DNA of 11,533 bases from Clostridiales bacterium (GTDB lineage: Bacteria; Bacillota_B; Dehalobacteriia; UBA4068). Location: the NCBI GenBank assembly GCA_009782975.1, contig WRIA01000004.1:1-11533 (forward strand), read 5' to 3'. A model generated the notes under the pieces. The model was not told where the DNA came from and searched no databases. It was given only the letters and a program-made list of their open reading frames with translations. Below, in pieces: positions 5,161-11,533 of this stretch. Both the position numbers and the translations under genes were made by a program. The first letter of the stretch is position 1. Every line of letters begins with the position of its first letter.

Positions 5161-8100
5161 ATGAAAAAACTGCTCTGGATAGGACTATTGTTAGCGTTGA
5201 TAATGGTGGCCGCGCCGCTTATGAGCGCTTCGGCCCTGGATACCGTGCCGCCCCCCATAGACCCCCAAAGCTGGGTGCTTAACCGCGACCTTACCTGGGA
5301 CGATTATCATCCCAACCCTGTGATAGACTGGTTGACAGATCTTAACCCTGCCAGCTTATCAAGGCCGGTCGACCAAAGCTCCGTTCCCAATAACCCCAAC
5401 AACCCCAGCTACAACAGAAGGATCGAAGGCGGTTTGGTTATGATTGAGTATCTGGACCGCAAATTCATCAGCCGCCAGCCCCCAAACAGCGACCCCACAG
5501 GCTTTTATATGTATAAGGCGGAAGGCCCCGTTAAATTAGCGGATGGCAGTGTGCGCGGTATGGAAGACGAGATCACCAGGAACCCGGTGGCAAGCGGCGC
5601 ACTGATAGTGGCTGCCGCCAAAAAGTTTAACAAAAGCTATCTTACCGACGCATTTACCCCAGGCGAGTACGCATCCGTTACCCCGGAAGAGATGGCCGCC
5701 GTTACGGACGCGGAGTTTTCCCAGTGGTGGGCGGATTATCTTAATACTCCCCAGGCGCTTAACAATTACACCAGTATAGACGAATACTACCTGGAAAACT
5801 CCTTCGGAAAAATGGGTATCAACCTTACCGGTTACGGCCCATATACTATACCCTATTTCGAGTTTGAGACTATGGGCTATGATATCCAAAACGGTGGTTT
5901 TCAAACCTACAGGGATGTGCCGCCGGCTTTTCGTATGGGCAACGGTACCGCTAACAGCGGATATATGCAATTAGATACCGCCGCCATGCAATTTACCCGG
6001 GACGCGGGGCTGCCCTATGCCCAATTGGATTTCTTCTTTATTTTACATGCCGGGTATGACGAAAGCGGCGTATGGCAACAGCTGGGCATGGCTCAGTTTT
6101 CCAGCAGAAAGGATATCCCCTACGAACTTGGCCCCGGCCCCCGTATGGCGTATGTGGAAGAATTCTTTACCGCAAACCCGGAATGGCTTACCACCTATGC
6201 CACAAGATACAGAAGCGCTACCTCTACCCTTAGCACAGCTTCCGGAAATATGACAGTAGCCAACTTCTGGGCGGGCGAGCTGGCCAAGTATAACGCTTTG
6301 GTAGCCGCGGGAACCCCGGAGCTATATGAATTCAAGCTTTCCAATACAGACTGGACCTGGGTAAACGGTTACAATGACCTTACTCAAAGGAATACCCGTT
6401 ATGTGGCCTTTACCTGCTGGGCAGCGGCTGTGGGGGAATGGTCTCATATGGCTACTTCATCCACCTCCAATACCGGGTCCGGCCGGAATATACGTTATTC
6501 CACCCAGGGGGAAAACGACGGCATGGGTACCTTTGCTCACGAATTCGGTCATATAGGACAACTGCCGGATAACTATCAGTTGGCCTATACCATCAATAAC
6601 AGCCCCCTTACCGAGCCCTGGGACGCCATGAGCCGCGGCCAGCTGGGCGGCCCCTTCGGTTATCATACCCGCTGGGAAGTCCCCGGCATACAGGGCGGCA
6701 CCGTGGCTACCAACTATACCATGCGCAATAAGGTAGCCCTTAAAGCCTATGATATGGCTACAGCAAATGCTTCCGGCACCATCGCGGCCACCGGCGCGAA
6801 GGCCAACGATATACTGGAAGTAAATGTGCAGAGCCTGGCCGCTGCCAGCGAACCCCTGGTGGTGGAGGTAGTGGCCCGCAATATCCCCTTAAACAACAAT
6901 GGCCTTTATCCCCAGCTGGAAGAATACGGTCTGGTAAGCCCCAATTACTATAAAGGTGTACAGCTGGCCTTCGCTACCTCCGGCACCTACGCGGATCAGG
7001 CGCCCAAGAATGTAACGGGCTGGAGTTGGACGCACAGAGCGGGTTCCGGCAATATCACCAACAATACTGCGGCCCGCTGGATGGGCATAGAAGTGGTAGA
7101 TATGAAGGGTTACGACAGCTTTGCCCCGGATCACGGCGTGATACTGACCCGTATAGGCAACCAAAGCGCCGGTACCGGTACTGGCTTCAGCTGGAATGTC
7201 ATAGATTCCCACCTTTATGACATAGGCCTGATAGACTATATGATCCCCGGAGTGGATGGCGCGCCGGACGACTACAAAGCTCACGAGCTTGGTCAGGGCT
7301 TCCATCTGTGGGACGGCGCCTTCCACGCCGGCAAATCCTTTGTAGATACGGGTTATTACCGCACGGAATACGACCCGGCCGACCCTCACTATAACGAAGC
7401 CACCCCCAGAAAATTGAATACCAGCACCTACGACGTGGAATGGAAGAAAGCTATGATCAAGCCGGGCAGCCAGCACCGCTGGGAAGAGCGGGACGGCAGA
7501 GAGATCGCTTCCGGCGACACAGTCAACGAATTCCACGACCCTTATAACAATCTGCATTTCTACATACTGGCTTATAACAAGCATGACGGCAGGACACTGC
7601 CGGGTAAAACCGTGCCGGAGCAATTTATAAGCTACACCGTGGGCGTGCGTCACGGCGCGGCCCCGGCGGTAGGCGGCGAGCTGGAAGTGGAACTGCTTGA
7701 ACTGGAAGCCGATATCCCCGGCAAGGTAGCGGTGGCCAGCTATGCCATAACCAATACCGGCGAAGCCACGGATATAATCCGTGTGGTAACGGATGGCGTG
7801 GTTCTTAACGACCTGTATGCCGTGGGCGCGGGCGAGACCATCCAGGTGCCGGTCTATATCGAGATAGAAGAAGATGTCTTTGAAGGAGATTGGAAAGCTC
7901 TGGAAATTGCTACCACCGTTTCCTCCGAGACCAACAGCGAAAAACTGGCCGTTGCCACGGTTTTGGGCGAGGATTTCGTACTTGAACTGGTGGAAAGCGC
8001 GGTAGCCACCGCTTCCGTAAAGAAACAGAGCGGCAGCAAAAACGATCTGACCATAACCGTTACGGAATACTGGAACAGTGGCCGGGTGGAGGTCTATACC

Positions 8101-8319
8101 AAGGTGTTCAACATCAGCAACAATGCCTCCGGCACCTATGAAGTGGGCGGCTACAGGGTCTATGTGGAGACCAAGGGCAATGACCAGATCCGCGAGTGCT
8201 ACATAGGGGAAGCCCCCAAAAGCAACAGCCAGGGCAACCAGGACGGTAACAGCCAAGGCGGTAACAGTCAGGGCGGTAACAGCCAGGGCAACAGCAAAGG
8301 AAACCAGAATCAGCAGTAA
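5161..8319 (+). CDS. Secreted M6-like (immune inhibitor A type) zinc metalloprotease
   Basis: A 1052-residue exported protein. AAAGGA lies 8 bases upstream of the ATG. The N-terminus is a Sec signal peptide (KK, a hydrophobic core, then MSASA; cleavage probably after Ala25). The catalytic domain spans roughly residues 75-560. The zinc site is HEFGH at 460-464, with Glu461 as general base and Asp470 in LPDNY as the probable third ligand. WDAMS at 487-491 (Met490) fits the downstream Met-containing motif of M6 peptidases. The usual HExxHxxGxxD pattern has Gln467 where Gly is expected, with Gly one residue earlier. Residues about 840-930 look like a beta-sandwich (CARDB/NEW3-like), and about 955-1018 form another beta segment. 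The last 33 residues are Asn/Gly/Ser/Gln-rich. No sortase motif is seen, so it should be released or held by the tail. M6 enzymes cleave host or environmental proteins; the substrate here is unknown. The gene ends at a strong terminator. Confidence 0.88.
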   Translation: MKKLLWIGLLLALIMVAAPLMSASALDTVPPPIDPQSWVLNRDLTWDDYHPNPVIDWLTDLNPASLSRPVDQSSVPNNPNNPSYNRRIEGGLVMIEYLDRKFISRQPPNSDPTGFYMYKAEGPVKLADGSVRGMEDEITRNPVASGALIVAAAKKFNKSYLTDAFTPGEYASVTPEEMAAVTDAEFSQWWADYLNTPQALNNYTSIDEYYLENSFGKMGINLTGYGPYTIPYFEFETMGYDIQNGGFQTYRDVPPAFRMGNGTANSGYMQLDTAAMQFTRDAGLPYAQLDFFFILHAGYDESGVWQQLGMAQFSSRKDIPYELGPGPRMAYVEEFFTANPEWLTTYATRYRSATSTLSTASGNMTVANFWAGELAKYNALVAAGTPELYEFKLSNTDWTWVNGYNDLTQRNTRYVAFTCWAAAVGEWSHMATSSTSNTGSGRNIRYSTQGENDGMGTFAHEFGHIGQLPDNYQLAYTINNSPLTEPWDAMSRGQLGGPFGYHTRWEVPGIQGGTVATNYTMRNKVALKAYDMATANASGTIAATGAKANDILEVNVQSLAAASEPLVVEVVARNIPLNNNGLYPQLEEYGLVSPNYYKGVQLAFATSGTYADQAPKNVTGWSWTHRAGSGNITNNTAARWMGIEVVDMKGYDSFAPDHGVILTRIGNQSAGTGTGFSWNVIDSHLYDIGLIDYMIPGVDGAPDDYKAHELGQGFHLWDGAFHAGKSFVDTGYYRTEYDPADPHYNEATPRKLNTSTYDVEWKKAMIKPGSQHRWEERDGREIASGDTVNEFHDPYNNLHFYILAYNKHDGRTLPGKTVPEQFISYTVGVRHGAAPAVGGELEVELLELEADIPGKVAVASYAITNTGEATDIIRVVTDGVVLNDLYAVGAGETIQVPVYIEIEEDVFEGDWKALEIATTVSSETNSEKLAVATVLGEDFVLELVESAVATASVKKQSGSKNDLTITVTEYWNSGRVEVYTKVFNISNNASGTYEVGGYRVYVETKGNDQIRECYIGEAPKSNSQGNQDGNSQGGNSQGGNSQGNSKGNQNQQ
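8245..8289 (+). repeat. Three tandem 15-bp units encoding GNSQG-type repeats
   Basis: Three near-identical 15-base units starting GGTAACAG (8245, 8260, 8275) encode Gly-Asn-Ser-Gln-Gly repeats in the protease's C-terminal tail. They differ at one or two bases. Such in-frame repeats may vary in copy number between strains; the tail may be a flexible or wall-interacting segment. Confidence 0.85.
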
Positions 8320-8364
8320 GGATAACGTTACAAGCAGGGGACTATCATCGATCGTCCCGCAAGC

Positions 8365-8400
8365 AAAAAGCCCTTTAAGGGGCTTTTTGTTTTTGCTTTT
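8365..8400. terminator. Bidirectional Rho-independent terminator
   Basis: A perfect 9-bp stem AAAAAGCCC/GGGCTTTTT (8365-8373 with 8380-8388) with a 6-base loop, followed on the plus strand by a T-rich tail to 8400. On the minus strand the stem also ends in TTTTTGCTT. It lies between convergent genes and can stop the protease transcript and, from the other side, the UbiX-LpdD operon. Confidence 0.88.
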
Positions 8401-8438
8401 ACAGGGAACGGCGTCCACGGCGTTTTTCGATAACGGCT

Positions 8439-8584
8439 GCCACGACCCAAAACCGCCGCTGTAAAAACCCATCCCAATTTTGTAAAACCTGCAAAAATCG
8501 CTTCGGCAAGCTTTCGCAACTTTGCACGACCCCCAAAATAACCTACGGGGCCATCGTGCAGCATTGCACGACCTCCAAAATAAC
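8439..8584. repeat. Short intergenic repeat cluster (TTGCACGACC-CCAAAATAAC)
   Basis: Two 21-base direct repeats, TTGCACGACC(C/T)CCAAAATAAC (8522-8542 and 8564-8584), differ at one base and start 42 bases apart. A degenerate third copy (GCCACGACCCAAAACC) begins at 8439. Between the two good copies is a perfect 7-bp stem, TCGTGCA-GCAT-TGCACGA (8554-8571). There is no convincing gene in 8320-8597. It may belong to a dispersed intergenic repeat family, but that cannot be tested in one window. Confidence 0.6.
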
Positions 8585-8597
8585 TTGCGTTGGTTTT

Positions 8598-8993
8598 TTA
8601 TTTGCCCGCCGGCCATATATCGCGCAGGTCGTTGCATAATAATTGCGCAAGATAAAGCACGTTTTTTTGCAAGCGTTCTATATCGGCGGCGGTGGCTTTA
8701 TCTATATGTATGCCTGCCGTTACCGTAACCGGCATATCCAACTCCCTGCACAGTTTTTCCGCCACGGGCAGTGCCACCAGATCATCCTTATGCCCCAATA
8801 CATTTATAACAGAGGTCGTGCAGGATATACTGCCGTTATCAAGCAGGCTTTCCCGCGGCAGGGCCAGAACAATAGCGCCCACATGGCTTTGCCCGCCGCC
8901 CAGGCAAACATTTGCGCCCTTGTCCAGCAGCGTCAATGTGGCCCAAACGCTGTAAGCCGCATCGTCTATGCAACGTTCTATTACGCGCATCAT
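8598..8993 (-). CDS. lpdD: LpdD-like prenylated-flavin chaperone / decarboxylase accessory protein
   Basis: A 131-residue protein matching the LpdD family, named after the third gene of the Lactobacillus plantarum gallate decarboxylase set (LpdB = UbiX, LpdC = UbiD, LpdD). Visible family features are LGGGQSHVGAIVLALPRESL (residues 31-50), SCTTSVINVLGHKDD (57-71) and VTVTAGIHIDKATAADIE (89-106). The family is thought to help deliver or mature prenylated FMN in UbiD-type decarboxylases. Its start overlaps the UbiX stop as ATGA, so it is translationally coupled. A second ATG at 8990 sits at better spacing (about 7 bases) from GGAGGG and could be the true start, costing one residue. No UbiD homologue is present in the window, so the client enzyme must be elsewhere. 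Confidence 0.87.
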   Translation of the reverse strand: MMRVIERCIDDAAYSVWATLTLLDKGANVCLGGGQSHVGAIVLALPRESLLDNGSISCTTSVINVLGHKDDLVALPVAEKLCRELDMPVTVTAGIHIDKATAADIERLQKNVLYLAQLLCNDLRDIWPAGK

Positions 8994-9550
8994 TCTCCCT
9001 CCCAGGGCCTAAAATTGCTGTAACACAGCCCAAACTGCGCCAGTATTTTTCCTATGATATGGTCTATATGATCTTCCACCTGCCGGGGGTGGTTATAAAA
9101 GGTCAGCACCGGCGGTATTATGGCGCAGCCCAGCTCCGCCGCGGCGCTTAAATTGCGCAGATGTAATTTGCTTAAGGGCATTTCCCTTGGCACCAGCACA
9201 AGAGGCTTGTTTTCCTTAAGGCAGCAATCCGCGGCCCGCAGCAACAGGTTATCGCTGAACCCGCTGCAAATACCGGCTACTGTTTTCATGCTGCAAGGGC
9301 ATATTATCATCCCGTCCGCAGCAAAGGAACCGCTGGCTATAGGCGCAAACATATTATCCGCGGCATAGTTATGCTGCGCCAGCGACTTAACATCATCCTC
9401 CGCCAGCCCTGTTTCGTAAACAAGCGTTTGCCAGCCCAAGCGGGAGACCACTAAATGGGTCTCTGCTTCGGCAAAGCCTTGCAAGGCCTTTAAAAGGCTT
9501 ACACCTAAAACAGAACCGCTGGCTCCGCTTATACCAATGACTATCTTCAT
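8990..9550 (-). CDS. ubiX: Flavin prenyltransferase UbiX
   Basis: A 186-residue protein of normal UbiX length. UbiX joins a dimethylallyl group to reduced FMN, making prenylated FMN, the cofactor of UbiD-family decarboxylases. Diagnostic motifs are all present: GISGASG at 6-12 (phosphate-binding loop), CPCSMKTVAGICSGFSDNLL (84-103), RAADCCLKE, LVLVPREMPLS (118-128) and IPPVLTFYN (145-153), ending in a helix with HIIGKILAQFGL. It is a cytosolic homo-oligomer in characterised members. AGGAGGT lies 11 bases upstream of the ATG, slightly far. It follows the methionine synthase reactivation gene by 44 bases and overlaps lpdD by 4 bases. Pairing with LpdD rather than ubiquinone genes points to an aromatic or related acid decarboxylase (gallate, vanillate or hydroxybenzoate type) as the client; this is inference. 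Confidence 0.96.
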   Translation of the reverse strand: MKIVIGISGASGSVLGVSLLKALQGFAEAETHLVVSRLGWQTLVYETGLAEDDVKSLAQHNYAADNMFAPIASGSFAADGMIICPCSMKTVAGICSGFSDNLLLRAADCCLKENKPLVLVPREMPLSKLHLRNLSAAAELGCAIIPPVLTFYNHPRQVEDHIDHIIGKILAQFGLCYSNFRPWEGE

Positions 9551-9594
9551 TATATGATATACCTCCTACAAAAGTTTTTTGACTGTTTTACAGC

Positions 9595-10263
9595 TTATTC
9601 CGCTACGCCGGAAAAAGCGGCGCGGCGGCCGTAACAGCTAAAACGCGGGCATAGCTCGCAGTTGCAATATTCGGCGGCGGAGCAAAAATAAAAGCCGGAA
9701 ACAGATTTTTGCGGCTGCATAACGTAATAGTCGTTAAGGCTTACGCCGCAAGCGGCCGCCGCGCCGCCCAAAAGAGCAAACAAGGGGCGCTGCTCCGTAA
9801 TAGGCCACTGTGCCAAAGAACCGGGATCCATAGCGGCCAGATACCCTTCCGCTATCAAAGGGCGCAGCGTTTCCTCCAGCTTTGCCACGGCTGCACGCAG
9901 CGCCTTCTCCGCCAAGCAATCCGCCCAGTAGCCGCGGAGCATATCGTCGCTAAAACTGCCGCTCCAACGGCTGATTTCGGCTCCGCAGGTGGCCAGAAAA
10001 AAATATATTTCCTCCCCGGCTTTAAGGCGCGGCTTAAACAGACTGCTTTTAAAAAGCACACCATTAGCAGTCATACCATCTTTGTTTAGGGCTTCCACGC
10101 GCGCCGGCAGATAAACGGCCCGCGGCTTGGCAAGAAGGAGAGCTTGGCCTATCAGCTCCCGGCAGCAGGCCTCCCGCGCGGAACCCTGCTTAAGCCGCAT
10201 TTCGGCCAGAAAATCAGCCGCGTCAACAGAAAAAGGGATATCCTCCAAAAGACGCCATTTCAT
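9595..10263 (-). CDS. Stand-alone cobalamin-dependent methionine synthase activation-domain protein with a Cys cluster
   Basis: A 222-residue protein related to the C-terminal reactivation domain of MetH. I chose ATG 10263 because CGGAGG is 6 bases upstream and the promoter lies just before it; the frame stays open to 10377 but that would start upstream of the -10. The AdoMet-binding region is recognisable: EGYLAAMDPGSLAQWPITEQ (139-158), then LFALLG, GVSLNDYYVM and MQPQKSVSGFYF (182-193). In full-length MetH this domain binds AdoMet and, with an electron donor, restores methylcob(I)alamin. Clostridia often have MetH lacking the domain plus a separate small protein like this one. The C-terminus carries Cys200, 202, 205 and 210 in C-x-C-x2-C-x4-C, suggesting an iron-sulfur or zinc site that could pass electrons. 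It could instead reactivate a corrinoid methyltransferase. No metH is in the window. Confidence 0.88.
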   Translation of the reverse strand: MKWRLLEDIPFSVDAADFLAEMRLKQGSAREACCRELIGQALLLAKPRAVYLPARVEALNKDGMTANGVLFKSSLFKPRLKAGEEIYFFLATCGAEISRWSGSFSDDMLRGYWADCLAEKALRAAVAKLEETLRPLIAEGYLAAMDPGSLAQWPITEQRPLFALLGGAAAACGVSLNDYYVMQPQKSVSGFYFCSAAEYCNCELCPRFSCYGRRAAFSGVAE

Positions 10264-10300
10264 GTACAGCCTCCGCGTAAAATCATCCGAGTCTGTTAAG

Positions 10301-10330
10301 ATTATATCAAAAAAAATTGCGTTGTGGCAA
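10301..10330 (-). promoter_or_regulatory. Promoter of the reactivase-ubiX-lpdD operon
   Basis: On the minus strand: TTGCCA (10330-10325, 5 of 6), an 18-base spacer, then TGA-TATAAT (-10 at 10306-10301, with extended TGn). Transcription should start near 10294, about 30 bases before the chosen ATG at 10263. There is no room for a cobalamin riboswitch in such a leader. Confidence 0.7.
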
Positions 10331-10397
10331 TTAATTTCCGTATATTTTATAAAATAATTGCCGCCGTGTTTTGCCATATATAAAGCCGCAAGCTTAT

Positions 10398-10470
10398 TGC
10401 AAATGTGTTACATTATATAATAAATAATAGCAAATGTATTATATTTAACTGCATATATAACACATTTGCA
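10398..10470. promoter_or_regulatory. Three-copy 12-bp site upstream of the antitoxin promoter
   Basis: GCAAATGTGTTA at 10399-10410, GCAAATGTATTA at 10430-10441 (one mismatch, 31 bases later, about three helical turns), and the exact reverse complement TAACACATTTGC at 10458-10469. The outer pair extends to a perfect 13-bp inverted repeat (10398-10410 and 10458-10470). The cluster ends 9 bases before the antitoxin -35. It looks like a set of regulator-binding sites; the regulator is unknown. Confidence 0.6.
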
Positions 10471-10478
10471 GCTATGCA

Positions 10479-10507
10479 TTGACATATTTTATAAAATATG
10501 CTATTGT
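10479..10507 (+). promoter_or_regulatory. Promoter of the RelB/DinJ-like gene with an 18-bp palindromic operator in the spacer
   Basis: TTGACA (10479-10484, 6 of 6), a 17-base spacer, TATTGT (10502-10507, 4 of 6) with an extended TGC before it. The perfect palindrome CATATTTTATAAAATATG (10483-10500) fills the spacer, overlapping the last two bases of the -35. A protein bound there would block RNA polymerase. Ribbon-helix-helix antitoxins bind such palindromes over their own promoters, so autoregulation is the simplest reading. Confidence 0.72.
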
Positions 10508-10536
10508 TGTAAGAGAAATATAGAAGGGGGGATATA

Positions 10537-10878
10537 ATGGCGCAGACTACTATGACTGTTCGCCTGGACGAAGCGTTAAAAAAGCAATTTGGCGCTTTAT
10601 GCAACGATTTTGGCATGAGCGTCTCCACCGCCGTTGTCGTGTTTGCCAAAGCCGTTGTGCGGGAGCGGAAAATACCCTTTGATATAAGCGCAGGAGACGG
10701 GCAGATAAAGCCAGATGAAGATGTTGTGCAGCCAGAAGTCACTGATGTAAATGGTCGGCTACCGGAATTTATTGCCAGAATGGGATCCGGTCGCTGGATA
10801 ATAGTAAAAACCTGGGAAGAGATGGACGCCGTGGGCAAAAAATCCAAAAACATCGTATTCTGCCGCCGCCGCTACTAA
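10537..10878 (+). CDS. RelB/DinJ-family antitoxin-like protein, no adjacent toxin
   Basis: A 113-residue protein. GGGGGG lies about 7 bases before the ATG. Residues 1-50 are a typical RelB/DinJ ribbon-helix-helix module: MTVRLDEALKKQFGALCNDF (6-25) forms the DNA-contacting strand and first helix, GMSVSTAVVVFAKAVVRERK (26-45) the second helix, and IPFDI (46-50) is the family's usual closing motif. Residues 51-72 are an acidic linker and 73-113 (RLPEFIARMGSGRWIIVKTW, then EEMDAVGKKSKNIVFCRRRY) are not a standard DinJ tail. In type II systems the RHH part represses the operon and the C-terminal part wraps the toxin. No toxin gene lies next to it: 53 bases downstream is a transporter and upstream is a divergent operon. 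It may be a solitary antitoxin, a remnant, or an RHH repressor with another job. Confidence 0.83.
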   Translation: MAQTTMTVRLDEALKKQFGALCNDFGMSVSTAVVVFAKAVVRERKIPFDISAGDGQIKPDEDVVQPEVTDVNGRLPEFIARMGSGRWIIVKTWEEMDAVGKKSKNIVFCRRRY

Positions 10879-10931
10879 AAAGTACAGCATATTATCCTTA
10901 TAAAAATAAAGGGCTTATATAGGCATATATA

Positions 10932-11533
10932 ATGGAAAAAAAGAATATCTTGCTGACGCTGCCCTGCTATATTATATGGGGCGCACAGCCTTTGTTTTGG
11001 GGGCTTACAGGGCATATAGATCCCTTGCTTACCCTGGTGATGCGCATAATCTGGTCGGCGGTGTTCGCTACGGGCGTATTGGCCGTAAGTCGGCGTCTGC
11101 CGGAGTTGAAGGCGCTTTTTGCCGATAAACAAAAGATAAAGCTGCTGGCATTTGCCATGCTGTTTTTGCTGGCGGATTGGAGCGTATTTCTTTATGCCGT
11201 GCTTTCCGGCCATGTACTGGACACCAGCCTGGGCTATTTTATGAGCCCCTTTGTTGTATTCGCCCTGGGCATGGCGGTGTTTAAGGAAAGGCCTACTTTT
11301 CTTATGCTTGTTGCTATGTCGCTGGCTTTTACCGGCGTAGCCATAAGCGCCATACACTATGGCCGCTTTCCTTTGATCTCCGTGGCGCTGGCTATTTTAT
11401 TTTCCATATACGGGGCCATTAAAAAAATAGCGCGGGTGGAAAGCGTGTTGAGTATAGCGGCGGAGACCATTATGATGATCCCCCTTACCGTGGCGGTCTT
11501 ATTGTTTTCCCCCATCGGGCACGACCTTGTTTC
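10932..11533 (+). CDS. rarD: RarD-type EamA/DMT-superfamily transporter (partial, N-terminal 200 residues)
   Basis: An open frame from ATG 10932 runs off the right edge; about 200 of the usual 300 or so residues are present. It is a polytopic membrane protein of the drug/metabolite transporter superfamily. RarD signatures are visible: LPCYIIWGAQPLFW near the N-terminus, HIDPLLTLVMRIIWS, LLADWSVFLYAVLSGHVLDTSLGYF (given here in parts: LLADWSVFLYAVLSG, HVLDTSLGYF), MSPFVVFALGMAVFKERPT and YGRFPLISVALAILFSIYGA. The HVLDTSLGYF and PF-x(6-8)-G-x-x-x-FKERP motifs separate RarD from other EamA proteins. The physiological substrate of RarD is unsettled; the name comes from a reported link to chloramphenicol resistance. 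The ribosome binding site is weak and no clear promoter is seen in the 53-base gap, so it may be read from the antitoxin promoter. Confidence 0.93.
   Translation, partial: MEKKNILLTLPCYIIWGAQPLFWGLTGHIDPLLTLVMRIIWSAVFATGVLAVSRRLPELKALFADKQKIKLLAFAMLFLLADWSVFLYAVLSGHVLDTSLGYFMSPFVVFALGMAVFKERPTFLMLVAMSLAFTGVAISAIHYGRFPLISVALAILFSIYGAIKKIARVESVLSIAAETIMMIPLTVAVLLFSPIGHDLV

Noticed and set aside
8328..8564. A 78-codon minus-strand frame over the terminator and repeats
   Set aside because: It reads through the terminator stem and repeat cluster, matches no family I know, and its coding appearance comes from the repeats. Better described as intergenic repeat sequence.
6889..8637. A 582-codon open frame on the minus strand
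   Set aside because: It runs antisense through the metalloprotease gene and the terminator into lpdD, has no ribosome binding site, and its product is compositionally odd. The sense strand has a clear signal peptide, catalytic motifs and terminator, so this is a shadow.
10264..10377. Upstream start for the methionine synthase reactivation protein
   Set aside because: The extension would cover the predicted promoter and transcription start, and family members begin near the MKWRLL segment, which has a good ribosome binding site.
10398..10470. 13-bp inverted repeats as the ends of a tiny mobile element
   Set aside because: The 73-bp length is very small, no matching target-site duplication is seen at the flanks, and a third copy in the middle plus proximity to the promoter fit operator sites better.
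10875..11357. A 160-codon minus-strand frame under the rarD-like gene
   Set aside because: Antisense to a well-recognised membrane protein; rich in Lys, Gln and His as expected from the complement of membrane-protein codons.
1..11533. CRISPR arrays, tRNA or rRNA genes
   Set aside because: No regularly spaced repeats of CRISPR type and no cloverleaf or rRNA-like sequence was found by eye.

Overview
The window looks like chromosomal DNA from an anaerobic member of the Bacillota, probably class Clostridia. Pointers are AGGAGG-type ribosome binding sites in front of most genes, sigma-A-type promoters with TG-extended -10 boxes, protein families typical of clostridia (a short stand-alone cobalamin-dependent methionine synthase activation protein, LpdD, a RelB/DinJ antitoxin), an AT-rich intergenic background and roughly balanced GC in genes. 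The species cannot be named from this sequence.

Region 1 (1-4065, minus strand) is the promoter-proximal part of an extracellular contractile injection system (eCIS, the phage-tail-like Afp/PVC/MAC/AlgoCIS group). In transcription order it holds a strong extended -10 promoter, a DUF4255/Pvc16-type tail terminator, a large contractile sheath protein with an inserted duplicated module, a gp19-like inner tube protein, a tail-assembly-chaperone-like protein with a C-terminal CPHCG motif, a 54-residue DUF6760-like protein, and the start of an unrecognised protein that runs off the left edge. The last four genes are very close together or overlap. Baseplate, spike, LysM and AAA+ ATPase genes would lie beyond position 1. 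No capsid, terminase, portal or integrase gene is visible, which fits an eCIS better than a prophage.

Region 2 (4066-8400, plus strand) is divergent from the eCIS operon. A near-consensus promoter drives a small lipoprotein with a probable OB-fold domain. A 1052-residue secreted M6-like zinc metalloprotease follows after a gap with mutually exclusive hairpins. It ends at a bidirectional Rho-independent terminator.

Region 3 (8401-10330, minus strand) is a three-gene operon: a methionine synthase reactivation-domain protein, the flavin prenyltransferase UbiX, and the prenylated-flavin chaperone-like LpdD. UbiX and LpdD overlap by 4 bp. They should supply prenylated FMN to a UbiD-type decarboxylase that is not in the window. 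A short repeat cluster lies between this operon and the terminator.

Region 4 (10380-11533, plus strand) starts with a regulatory block: three copies of a 12-bp site, then a perfect 18-bp palindrome placed between the -35 and -10 of a RelB/DinJ-family antitoxin gene that has no toxin beside it. A RarD/EamA-family transporter follows and runs off the right edge.

The most distinctive observations are the eCIS operon with an unrecognised gene following DUF6760, the duplicated module inside its sheath protein, the layered operator of the solitary antitoxin, and the cofactor-focused reactivase-UbiX-LpdD operon.
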